Origin: Scatosoma sp048465415
Lineage (GTDB): Bacteria; Bacillota; Clostridia; Christensenellales; Borkfalkiaceae
Assembly: GCA_048465415.1 (NCBI GenBank)
Contig: DBFWLO010000024.1
Location: forward strand, 1-64,000
Length of the DNA: 64,000 bases
Reading direction: 5' to 3'
Below, piece after piece: positions 34,745 to 42,836 of this stretch. Below the pieces are notes generated by a model that was not told the origin of the DNA, did not search any database, and saw only the letters and a list, made by a program, of their open reading frames with translations. How positions within the stretch are numbered: the first letter of the stretch is position 1; every line of letters starts with the position of its first letter. A program made the translations under genes and the position numbers.

Positions 34745-35050
34745 CTATGTGAACATTCGGTTGATCCTGATTCAGACGCTGCGGCGCAACCCGTGACGGA
34801 GGCTATAACAGGCAGAGGAAATAATGATACTTACGTCCCGTCACAGGTCGAGCGTTGAAGCGGTAGGAGAACCGTGAGCCGTCGCAACCAATGAGGACGT
34901 CTGTGCAAGAACAGCACAGGGGTGAGATTCCCATGAGTCCAAAGGCATGGACGAAAAATGCGAACCCATAGTTCGGGGAAATTGAGAATAAATACGAACA
35001 AATGCAACTGAAAAGCGGTCATTCACCAAAAGCCCTTTGACCGCTTTACA
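34745..35050 (+). ncRNA. Possible structured RNA of unknown class
   Basis: A gene-free stretch of moderate GC in an AT-rich setting with successive hairpins: CCGTGACGG with the complementary CCGTCAC about 45 nt later; CTGTGC-loop-GCACAG; GTCC-loop-GGAC; CGAAC-CCATA-GTTCG; and a 9-bp AAGCGGTCA/TGACCGCTT hairpin at 35021-35048. It sits between the two copies of the direct repeat. The density of stems suggests a selected RNA, for example an intron or element-encoded RNA, but I cannot match it to a known family. The strand is inferred only from the neighbours. Confidence 0.35.
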
Positions 35051-35059
35051 CTGAATTGT

Positions 35060-35417
35060 ATGCAGGAAGAAACACTTTGCTTCGGCAAATTTTTGAGTAT
35101 ATCCAAAATCGGCCGAAGCGATGTTGACAAACCTTATTCCGCAATTCTGTTGACAGGTCCCCCTCAGGCAGGAAAAACCACGCTGCTCCGCTCCCTGGCG
35201 GAGAGGGAAAACGAGGGACGCGAGTACGTATCGCTTGACGACCTTTCTATGCGCGATATGGCAAAGAACGATCTTGCTTTTTTTTCAAATACACAAGCCT
35301 CCCGTACTGATCGACGAGGTTCAATACGCACCGGAACTTTTTACCTATATCAAAATGCATATCGACGAACACCACAATTATGGAGAGAGGGTTCCAGAGA
35401 AAACTGTCAAAACTTAG
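35060..35417 (+). pseudogene. Frameshifted, truncated AAA-type ATPase (AAA_14/DUF4143-like)
   Basis: The N-terminus contains a Walker A motif, LLTGPPQAGKTTLLRSLAER, then REYVSLDDLSMRDMAKND. The frame breaks in a T8 run (35278-35285); the continuation KPPVLIDEVQYAPELFTYIK, a Walker B-like strand, lies in another frame. Both halves match the pattern of the ATPase family with an AAA_14 domain and C-terminal DUF4143. The gene is then cut at about 35395 by direct repeat R2. Clearly non-functional here, and useful as evidence of decay in this region. Confidence 0.8.
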
Positions 35418-35556
35418 CCTCGTCGCAATATCGCTCTAAAACTCGACGAATGAGCGATAATCCGATACGGACGATTCCTCTACCGCGAGAAAGTGAATCG
35501 AAAAAGCATGAGAAAACTCAACAATTTTTGACCTTAAAATGACGAGAAAAACGTGC
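35395..35556 (+). repeat. Diverged direct repeat, copy R2
   Basis: Second copy of the 165-bp repeat, 970 bp from R1, again replacing the 3' end of a gene. The junction (CAGAGAAAACTGTCAAAA) is the same in both copies. A shorter, weaker similarity to its 3' part occurs near 52957-53000 beyond the polysaccharide island. Confidence 0.7.
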
Positions 35557-35606
35557 ATTTCGGAACCGTTTTGCGAAAAAATGCAGATCCTCGAAAAAAT
35601 AAAAAA

Positions 35607-35673
35607 GCCCCTTATCACCAAGGGGGCATTATGCCCCAAAGGTGACAGGTGGCACCTGCCATGGTGGCAGGTC
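35607..35673 (-). terminator. Cluster of palindromes including a leftward terminator
   Basis: On the minus strand GCCCC, a loop and GGGGC are followed by TTTTTT, a terminator for leftward transcription. The same stretch contains a GGGGCAT/ATGCCCC hairpin nested within TCACC/GGTGA arms and an ACCTGCCA/TGGCAGGT hairpin. It marks the left edge of the polysaccharide island. Confidence 0.55.
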
Positions 35674-35889
35674 AATGTGAACTACCCAATAGAAAAGTAA
35701 CTATAACGGAGAAGAAAGAATTAACATACTACGCGCGATACACGCGCGAGGATTTTTTGTTTTTAAGTAGATCACGATTGGGAGAACGATTTATCCAATG
35801 AAAAATTTATTTCTTTCTGCCCATTATTAAAATTTACGCCAAACCATTTTGTTGACAAATTTTGTTTTTGCATAAACGGTCTTCTTTGC

Positions 35890-35918
35890 TTGACACCTAT
35901 AATTTCAAGTGCTATAAT
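35890..35918 (+). promoter_or_regulatory. Consensus promoter of the left polysaccharide operon
   Basis: TTGACA (35890-35895), 17-bp spacer, TATAAT (35913-35918) with extended TGC: a perfect sigma-A promoter, about 70 bp before the HTH-UGD start. The rest of the 290 bp upstream is AT-rich without other clear signals. Confidence 0.85.
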
Positions 35919-35994
35919 TATGAATATATTTATTTAAAAAATATCTTTGAAATTATCGCTTAAAGCATCAAGGCTTTATAATGGAGAACTTATC

Positions 35995-37476
35995 ATGAAA
36001 AAGTTAAATATAAAACTTCTGGCACAAAAAATCGTTTCCGCGAGAAAAGAAAAACACCTTTCCCAACAACAGCTTTCCGCTCTCACCGGCATCAATCGGG
36101 CAATTATCAGCCGTTTGGAACAGGAAGATTATATTCCTTTGATTCCGCAGCTTGAAAAACTCGGTGAAGTTCTTGGATTTGAGCCGATTTCTATGTTTGA
36201 AGAAGAGACTTCCATTGCCCCCTCTACTACTTTTCATTTCCCAATGAATATTGCCGTAGCGGGAACAGGTTATGTCGGTTTATCGCTGGCTACCTTACTT
36301 GCTCAACACAATCATGTCACTGCTGTCGATATTATTCCCGAAAAAGTGGAACTTATCAATCATAAAAAATCACCGATTCAGGACGAGTACATTGAAGATT
36401 ATCTAGCCAATAAGCAACTTGATCTTGTGGCGACACTCGATGGTGAAAGCGCCTACAAAAACGCCGATTTCGTGATTATCGCAGCTCCGACCAATTACGA
36501 TAGCAAGAAGAACTATTTCGATACTTCCGCCGTGGAAGCGGTAATTGAACTGGTTCTTAAAGTCAATCCGAATGCGGTCATGATCATTAAATCGACGATT
36601 CCCGTCGGATATACGGCTTCCGTTCGGGCAAAGTATAATACAAAAAATATCCTTTTCAGCCCTGAATTTTTACGTGAAAGCAAGGCCTTATATGACAATC
36701 TCTACCCTTCCCGCATTATTGTCGGTACGGATAAATCGGATGAAAGGCTGCTGAATGCTGCTCAAACTTTTGCTCAGCTTTTACAGGAAGGCGCCATCAA
36801 AAAGAATATAGATACCCTTTTGATGGGATTCACTGAAGCGGAAGCCGTCAAACTTTTTGCGAATACGTATCTGGCGCTTCGCGTTTCTTATTTCAACGAA
36901 CTCGATACCTACGCGGAAGTCAAAGGCCTGAACACACAAGATATCATCACGGGCGTCTGTCTCGATCCGCGTATCGGATCACATTACAATAATCCTTCTT
37001 TCGGATATGGAGGTTACTGTTTGCCCAAAGATACCAAACAGCTTCTCGCCAACTATAACGACGTACCGCAGAACATGATGACGGCTATCGTGGAAAGCAA
37101 TCGCACGAGAAAGGATTTTATTGCCGATCGGATCCTGGAACTTGCAGGCGCTTATGAAGCGAACAGCTCGTTTGACGAGAACAAGGAGAAAGAAGTCGTT
37201 GTCGGCGTTTACCGACTGACTATGAAGAGTAATTCCGATAACTTCCGTCAATCCTCTATTCAAGGCGTCATGAAACGCATCAAAGCGAAGGGCGCTACGG
37301 TGATTATTTACGAGCCGACTTTGGAAGACGGAACTACGTTCTTTGGGAGCCTTGTCGTCAACGATCTCAAAAAATTTAAGAAACTGAGCCACAGCATCAT
37401 TGCCAATCGTTTTGATTCTTGTCTTGGCGATGTTAAGGAAAAGGTTTATACAAGAGACTTGTTCCAGAGAGATTGA
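35995..37476 (+). CDS. HTH (XRE)-UDP-glucose 6-dehydrogenase fusion
   Basis: 493 residues from the ATG at 35995 with GGAGA; an upstream in-frame ATG at 35947 has no site. Residues about 6-65 are a Cro/C1-type helix-turn-helix domain (LAQKIVSARKEKHLSQQQLS, ALTGINRAIISRLEQ). Residues about 80-485 are a full UDP-glucose dehydrogenase: NAD-binding NIAVAGTGYVGLSLATL, substrate region SPEFLRESKALYDNLYPSRI and catalytic Cys in FGYGGYCLPKD. It makes UDP-glucuronate for the polysaccharide. The DNA-binding domain on the enzyme suggests that it also controls transcription, perhaps its own operon, in response to substrate or NADH. First gene of the left operon. Confidence 0.92.
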   Translation: MKKLNIKLLAQKIVSARKEKHLSQQQLSALTGINRAIISRLEQEDYIPLIPQLEKLGEVLGFEPISMFEEETSIAPSTTFHFPMNIAVAGTGYVGLSLATLLAQHNHVTAVDIIPEKVELINHKKSPIQDEYIEDYLANKQLDLVATLDGESAYKNADFVIIAAPTNYDSKKNYFDTSAVEAVIELVLKVNPNAVMIIKSTIPVGYTASVRAKYNTKNILFSPEFLRESKALYDNLYPSRIIVGTDKSDERLLNAAQTFAQLLQEGAIKKNIDTLLMGFTEAEAVKLFANTYLALRVSYFNELDTYAEVKGLNTQDIITGVCLDPRIGSHYNNPSFGYGGYCLPKDTKQLLANYNDVPQNMMTAIVESNRTRKDFIADRILELAGAYEANSSFDENKEKEVVVGVYRLTMKSNSDNFRQSSIQGVMKRIKAKGATVIIYEPTLEDGTTFFGSLVVNDLKKFKKLSHSIIANRFDSCLGDVKEKVYTRDLFQRD

Positions 37477-37485
37477 GGTAAAAAT

Positions 37486-37989
37486 ATGAATTTATTACAA
37501 GAAGATTATAAACGTTATACTAACAAAAAACAAATGCCAAAATGGGCAATATATTATAGAAAATGTCAGGGAAATAAAGGATTGCTTCGCTTATTTTACA
37601 GATTCCTTTTTAAGAAGAGCAAAGAAAAATATTGTATAGAATTACCTTATTCCGTTCAAATCGGAGGGGGAATATATTGGGGACATCCTTTTGCTATTGC
37701 TATAAATCCTCACGTTATTATTGGAAAAAACTGCAATATACATAAAGGCGTTACGATTGGTCAGGAAAATCGAGGATCTCGAAAAGGGACTCCTGTTATC
37801 GGTGACGAAGTATGGATTGGAGTCAACGCAACCATTGTCGGGAATATTAAAATTGGAAACAATGTCTTAATTGCGCCAAATTCCTATGTAAATTGTGACA
37901 TTCCGCCTAATTCCATTGTTTTAGGTAATCCTTGTATTATTAAACCGAATGAACATGCTACTACCGATTATATTAACAGAAAAATATAA
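37486..37989 (+). CDS. Serine-acetyltransferase-like hexapeptide O-acetyltransferase
   Basis: 167 residues, GAGGT site. The C-terminal half is a left-handed beta-helix of hexapeptide repeats (INPHVIIGKNCNIHKGVTIG; VWIGVNATIVGNIKIGNNVL; ends VLGNPCIIKP). The N-terminus (KMPKWAIYYRKCQGNKGLLR) is typical of the short CysE-like enzymes found in exopolysaccharide clusters. It probably transfers acetyl groups from acetyl-CoA to a sugar rather than serine. It follows HTH-UGD by 9 bp and is immediately followed by a C9 tract. Confidence 0.85.
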   Translation: MNLLQEDYKRYTNKKQMPKWAIYYRKCQGNKGLLRLFYRFLFKKSKEKYCIELPYSVQIGGGIYWGHPFAIAINPHVIIGKNCNIHKGVTIGQENRGSRKGTPVIGDEVWIGVNATIVGNIKIGNNVLIAPNSYVNCDIPPNSIVLGNPCIIKPNEHATTDYINRKI

Positions 37990-37998
37990 CCCCCCCCC
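37990..37998 (+). repeat. C9 homopolymer between acetyltransferase and epimerase genes
   Basis: Nine C residues directly after the TAA stop and 32 bp before the epimerase ATG, in an AT-rich leader. Homopolymers of this length are rare in the window (others: 2-12 and 47041-47050). Confidence 0.9.
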
Positions 37999-38030
37999 AT
38001 TTATTTATAGAGAATATAAAAGGAAGAATT

Positions 38031-39146
38031 ATGAGTACAAATCCAATTACATTCAATTTTAAAACATCTGTTACATTAGAGAATAAAACTGTTTTTATCA
38101 CCGGTGCAGCGGGATTCATCGGCGCAAATTTAGTTTTAGAACTTCTGCGTTCTAAGTCTCCCATTCATATCGTCGGAATCGACAATATGAACGATTATTA
38201 CGATGTTTCCATCAAAGAATGGAGATTGCACGAGATTGAAAAAATTGTTTCCGAACATAAGGCTTCTTCCTGGACTTTTATCGAAGGAAATATCGCGGAT
38301 AAGACAATTATTTCACAAATTTTTGAGACCTATAAGCCTGCGGTAGTCGTCAATCTTGCCGCACAAGCAGGTGTCCGTTATTCTATAAGCAATCCAGATG
38401 TGTACATCGAATCAAATTTAATTGGCTTTTATAATATTTTGGAAGCCTGCCGTCATTCTTACGACAACGGAGGCTCCGGAGTTGAACATCTTGTCTACGC
38501 GTCTTCGTCGTCCGTTTACGGTTCCAATAAAAAAGTTCCTTACTCTACCGAAGATAAAGTCGATAATCCCGTTTCTTTATATGCAGCCACGAAAAAATCG
38601 AATGAGCTGATGGCGCATGCGTACAGTAAATTATATAATATTCCGTCCACGGGTTTACGCTTCTTTACGGTCTATGGTCCCGCAGGTCGTCCGGACATGG
38701 CATATTTCGGCTTTACCAATAAGTTACTGAAAGGCGAAACCATTCAAATTTTCAATTACGGAAATTGTAAGCGCGATTTTACCTATATAGACGACATTGT
38801 GGAAGGCGTTAAACGTGTGATGCAAGGTGCTCCCGAAAAGAAAAATGGAGAAGACGGTTTACCCGTTCCCCCGTATGCGATTTATAATATCGGGAATAAT
38901 GCTCCCGAAAATCTGATTGATTTTGTGGATATTTTGCAGCAAGAACTTATTGGTGCGGAAGTTCTCCCTGCGGACTATGACTTTGAAGCGCATAAAAAGC
39001 TTGTGCCGATGCAACCCGGCGATGTTCCGATTACTTATGCAGATACTTCGGCTTTGGAACGTGATTTTGATTTTAAACCAAGCACAAATTTGCGAGACGG
39101 TTTGAGAAAATTTTCTAAATGGTATAAAGAGTTTTATAGAGTTTAA
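38031..39146 (+). CDS. UDP-glucuronate 4-epimerase-like NAD-dependent epimerase
   Basis: 371 residues, AAAAGGAAG site. Extended SDR signature: FITGAAGFIGANLVLELL (NAD binding), VYASSSSVYGSNKK and the catalytic YAATKKSNE (Tyr-x-x-x-Lys). The pattern FFTVYGPAGRPDMAYFGFT and KRDFTYIDDIVEGV is that of the CapI/UDP-GlcA 4-epimerase group, which converts UDP-GlcA to UDP-GalA. UDP-GlcA would come from the HTH-UGD enzyme of the same operon. Last gene before a strong terminator. Confidence 0.88.
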   Translation: MSTNPITFNFKTSVTLENKTVFITGAAGFIGANLVLELLRSKSPIHIVGIDNMNDYYDVSIKEWRLHEIEKIVSEHKASSWTFIEGNIADKTIISQIFETYKPAVVVNLAAQAGVRYSISNPDVYIESNLIGFYNILEACRHSYDNGGSGVEHLVYASSSSVYGSNKKVPYSTEDKVDNPVSLYAATKKSNELMAHAYSKLYNIPSTGLRFFTVYGPAGRPDMAYFGFTNKLLKGETIQIFNYGNCKRDFTYIDDIVEGVKRVMQGAPEKKNGEDGLPVPPYAIYNIGNNAPENLIDFVDILQQELIGAEVLPADYDFEAHKKLVPMQPGDVPITYADTSALERDFDFKPSTNLRDGLRKFSKWYKEFYRV

Positions 39147-39153
39147 TAATGAT

Positions 39154-39188
39154 AACGACTCACCTGATTTAGGTGAGTCGTTTTTTAT
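39154..39188 (+). terminator. Terminator of the left polysaccharide operon
   Basis: AACGACTCACCT pairs with AGGTGAGTCGTT around a 5-nt loop, followed by a U-run. It separates the two convergent halves of the island. From 39191 to 39550 I see only AT-rich sequence without a supported gene. Confidence 0.9.
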
Positions 39189-39550
39189 TATACTATTTTA
39201 TACCTATAAGCATTCGTGAAATTTTCTATTTATTTAAAATATAAGAGCTGATAACACCTATATAAAAATGAAATTAAGTATTATTAAAACAATATTTGGT
39301 ACTGACATATTAAAAGTTGATATATTTTTCTGTTTATTCTTTTCAAGTTTCAATTTATTAAATTCACTTACTACTATGATAATTATCTACATCTATATAA
39401 AAGGCTCTAATAAAAACAAACTTTAATAATTTTTAGGTTTCCTCTAATTAGTTTTTTCTAATTAACATGTTTGTCGGCGATATCTCAAACTAAATAAACA
39501 GTCATTATAATTTTAAAGTTTTTATATAACACATTATTTCTGCTTTATCA

Positions 39551-41089
39551 CTATTTATTGAAGTGTTTGATGTTTCTGATCTTTTCTTTTACTTTCAATA
39601 AGAATTTTAGGAACATTCCTTTTATTTGATAAAAATAGAAAATCAAATTGATAATTAAAGTAATCAAAAATGCAATACCCGCAACTTTTAAAGCCATCAA
39701 GATCCAACCTATATAAGACACTTTATCGAAAGTAATAAATTTTGTTGCAAAATAAACAACAATAAAAATTCCTATATCAATTAACATATGCTTTACAAAA
39801 TGACCAAATGATCTATTAATAATATTTTTTCTTAAATAACATGCAAAATAAATTGTATGATATAGCATTGCAACAACAGTTCCAATTGCAACGCCTAAAA
39901 GTTTATTTTTTAAAACAATCACCAATACAACGGAAATGATGATATTTAAGCTCATGGAAATAAAAGCCCCAACTTGAGTTTCTTTATAATGTCCAGCAGC
40001 ACTAATTATTTGAAAATATGGTAGACGTAAACAACGGCAAGCATATGCTACCGATAATATAATTCCAAAGATTGGAATTGAATAGACAGCAGCATCAGAA
40101 ATCCCATTGACATATACCTTAACAAAAGGTTCTACAAGAAAGGCAGTACAGGAAAAAACAAATATTACACAAACATGCATTAACATTTCAACATTTATAA
40201 ATGATTTTTTCAATGTTTCTTGTTCTCCTTTTGCCAACATATTTCCCCAATATGCTTCAAGTCCGCTGACAAAAGTTAATACTACAGTGGTAATACCGTT
40301 TACCACAAGAAAATACGTAGAATAAATTGAAACAGACTGATAATCGGCGAAAAAAGTAAGTAAAATAACATCAATCTCACCGCAAATAACAGCAGCCAAA
40401 TGCTGAGCAAAGCCGTTCCATTTTTGTTTAATAGGCTCTTTATCATATCTAATTTTCCAATCGATAGAATATTTTTTTTTGACGTACAGAGCGAAAAAAA
40501 ACGGTCTTATAACATAAATAATGGCAGAAAACAGCTTTACTATATGAATAGAATAACCTAATTTTATCAGTACAATACATATTACAGTATTTAATACTAC
40601 GGTAACGATCTGACTTACTTGTCCTAAATAGACTTTTTGATCCGCAGTCAACAAAACCTGATACGTCAATCCAAAATAGTATTGAATAAAAGAACTAATT
40701 GATATGATCAATAATAAAGAAGCTGTAAACCAGTAATCAAATTCTGAATTAAATAGCGGATAAACAAAAAATAGAATACCTATATAAGCCAAAAATAAAT
40801 ATGCTATTCTTCTATAAAACTTTCTTGTTGAAACAAGAATTTGACTTATTTGTTCTTGATTATTTTCTGCTAACGGCTTATATAAGTTTGATTGTACCAC
40901 AGGCCCAACACCTAATTCCAAAAAAGAAATCACACTTAAAAATCGGGTAATTGATGCGACAAGTCCGTTTACTTCAGAACCAAAAGCGCCTAGAATATAT
41001 CTTGGAAGGATAAAGCCACAAACAAGTACTACTAACTGACTAATCAATGCAGTTAAAATATTTAGATATAATTTTCTATTTCTTGTCAT
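39551..41089 (-). CDS. wzx: Wzx-type polysaccharide flippase
   Basis: 512 residues with about 13-14 hydrophobic segments, the MOP/Wzx topology. The N-terminus NILTALISQLVVLVCGFILP followed by RYILGAFGSEVNGLVASI is typical of capsule repeat-unit exporters. It flips undecaprenyl-linked repeat units across the membrane for polymerisation by the Wzy protein encoded in the same operon (42784-44052). Last gene of the right operon, ending about 360 bp from the converging left operon. Confidence 0.88.
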   Translation of the reverse strand: MTRNRKLYLNILTALISQLVVLVCGFILPRYILGAFGSEVNGLVASITRFLSVISFLELGVGPVVQSNLYKPLAENNQEQISQILVSTRKFYRRIAYLFLAYIGILFFVYPLFNSEFDYWFTASLLLIISISSFIQYYFGLTYQVLLTADQKVYLGQVSQIVTVVLNTVICIVLIKLGYSIHIVKLFSAIIYVIRPFFFALYVKKKYSIDWKIRYDKEPIKQKWNGFAQHLAAVICGEIDVILLTFFADYQSVSIYSTYFLVVNGITTVVLTFVSGLEAYWGNMLAKGEQETLKKSFINVEMLMHVCVIFVFSCTAFLVEPFVKVYVNGISDAAVYSIPIFGIILSVAYACRCLRLPYFQIISAAGHYKETQVGAFISMSLNIIISVVLVIVLKNKLLGVAIGTVVAMLYHTIYFACYLRKNIINRSFGHFVKHMLIDIGIFIVVYFATKFITFDKVSYIGWILMALKVAGIAFLITLIINLIFYFYQIKGMFLKFLLKVKEKIRNIKHFNK

Positions 41090-41138
41090 TTTTATAATTC
41101 CATTCCTTCAGTCCATATAACACTAATTCTCCATAAGC

Positions 41139-41318
41139 TTCACCTTCGACATAGTTTTATATAACATTTCATATTTTTTATCATATTTCCTTTTTTAAGA
41201 ACCATTTTGCAAACTGATAATCAGTTAGTTTATTAATAATTCTAAGAAATAAGTTCCTAGTTGACTTGCCTGCACAAGAACTCAGATAGTTCCATTTCAT
41301 CTCTTCTATTCCATTCAT
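41139..41318 (-). CDS. Short ORF, probably a gene remnant
   Basis: 59 codons starting with an ATGA overlap at the end of the decayed acetyltransferase and preceded by CGGAG. Residues such as LFLRIINKLTDYQFAKWFLK look protein-like, and a neighbouring frame (YDKKYEMLYKTMSKV) continues that character, so a frameshifted remnant of a larger gene is likely. No family recognised. Confidence 0.3.
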
Positions 41319-41742
41319 TTCTCCGTTATTACTAAATTTATATGCCGGAACACCTCAATAGTAATATTTCCCTCTAAAACATCCTTATTGACTCCTGCAT
41401 TTGCATCTATGGCTATATTATTAGCAATACATATGCCGCCTAAAACCACTGCTCCTCCTATAACAACGCCCTTCCTTAAGATAGGCGCACTATCATTTGT
41501 GTTTCTTGGGACTAATGCCGTATTTATACTAAATGAACAATCTTCTCCTGCTTGAACTTTACTGTTCATCAAAATAAGGTCAATGTGCATTATTTTTAAT
41601 TCTTTTCCTCAACATTAATGGGAATATGAAGCACATATTTATTTTGTATTTTATCAAATTTAACTCTATAAATCGTGATCCCAATTTTATGATGCTAATT
41701 GACGTAATATTCTGTTTTGCGAAGAAGTAGTTGGTGCCTTCT
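41315..41742 (-). pseudogene. Decayed serine-acetyltransferase-like gene
   Basis: The 3' part is open (91 codons to 41315) and shows hexapeptide repeats (SKVQAGEDCSFSINTALV; GVVIGGAVVLGGICIANNIA) with several missing glycines. Upstream, RKTEYYVN, an in-frame TAG, then KFDKIQNKYVLHIPINV and a TAA fit the N-terminal half of the exopolysaccharide acetyltransferases in one frame. Two stops plus a frame change make this a pseudogene. It was probably the second O-acetyltransferase of the cluster. Confidence 0.7.
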
Positions 41743-41909
41743 CAAAATTGAGTTTTCGCTAATTTGTAAAAAAATTCCGGCGCCCCGTGATATTTTACGG
41801 ATTCATATGTTATCCATTCTTTTAATTGCTTTTTTGTTTTAATTATTTTATTATCGGAAAGCTTATTTTACTCCTTTTAAAATTTTTTCCCTCATTATAT
41901 AGAAAGCTT

Positions 41910-42836
41910 TTAATTGGGTAAAACAAGCCATTCACCCAATTTATAATCCCACGCTTCAGGCTCAAATTTTTCCATTCCAGATCCCGGGAAAAAAGTCAAT
42001 TCTCCAAAATAGATTTTTCTATTTATTTCGTAAAAATCCACTCTTACAAAGGGAATATCCTTAGATAGAATTTCAGCCAACTCAATCATTTTTTCATAAT
42101 TGATCGGTTTAGGTAAGCCTTCTTCAATATGTGGATAATGCCGTTCAAAAGGCATAATATTCCACTCTCTATCAAAAAAAGTCACATGAAGTCCTTGACT
42201 CGAAAACCGATCAGAGCAAACAAAACTACATTTTACTTCTCCATTAAAGCACATTAATTTGTAATCCTTTAAATCTTTTTCTTTTGTATTAAACTCTCGC
42301 ATGTATTTTTCAGCAATAATTTTACGTGGGACATTTTTATACGGCCATTCTCTGCCCGTTAAATAGTAATTCTGTTTTAATCCTTTATACAATTCCTTTT
42401 TCACTTTATTGATATTTAATTTTGTTTTATTGTTACAAATACACATTCCTAGTCCCGAATTGTGATTACATTTAAGGACGAATTGATTAGGTAACATATC
42501 AAAATCTATATCCTCGGGAGTATCCCAAACTCCAAGTAATGGAATCAAATATTCTTTTCCCAATTTATTTGCAATATGCTCTCTGACAAGATATTTATCT
42601 ACCATCATTGTATATTCAGGACGTCGGTCATAAAGTTTCAACCATTGAAGCTTTTCATTAAATGTTTTAGGGTTATCAAGGTTAAGAGGCATACCCATCG
42701 TAGCTTGATAAAATCTTTTCAAATATTCTTCATCCGATAATTGATGATACCCTCCTCGTCCCGCCCAGAAAAGGAAACGATAGTCAGATCGAGTTATATA
42801 TTTTTTCCCTGCAGCAATAATTTTCTTTAACTTCAC
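41910..42836 (-). CDS. TupA-like ATP-grasp glycan-modifying protein
   Basis: 308 residues from a GTG start with GAGGGG. Motifs match the TupA-like ATP-grasp family: NPKTFNEKLQWLKLYDRRPEY, then a D-K-Y-x-V-R motif, FVLKCNHNSGLGMCI, KIIAEKYMRE and YKLMCFNGEVKCSFV, with VRVDFYEINRKIYFGELTF near the end. Such proteins occur in capsule, teichuronic acid and O-antigen loci and are thought to attach amino acids or similar groups to uronic acid residues. It overlaps the polymerase gene by 53 bp, so the two are coupled. Confidence 0.85.
   Translation of the reverse strand: MKLKKIIAAGKKYITRSDYRFLFWAGRGGYHQLSDEEYLKRFYQATMGMPLNLDNPKTFNEKLQWLKLYDRRPEYTMMVDKYLVREHIANKLGKEYLIPLLGVWDTPEDIDFDMLPNQFVLKCNHNSGLGMCICNNKTKLNINKVKKELYKGLKQNYYLTGREWPYKNVPRKIIAEKYMREFNTKEKDLKDYKLMCFNGEVKCSFVCSDRFSSQGLHVTFFDREWNIMPFERHYPHIEEGLPKPINYEKMIELAEILSKDIPFVRVDFYEINRKIYFGELTFFPGSGMEKFEPEAWDYKLGEWLVLPN

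Noticed and set aside
34800..34900. Known riboswitch or group II intron domain V
   Set aside because: No match to the consensus of the common riboswitches, and no clear domain V; kept only as an unclassified structured-RNA candidate.
39269..39427. 52-codon ORF in the gap after the left operon
   Set aside because: No ribosome binding site and AT-driven composition; nothing recognisable.
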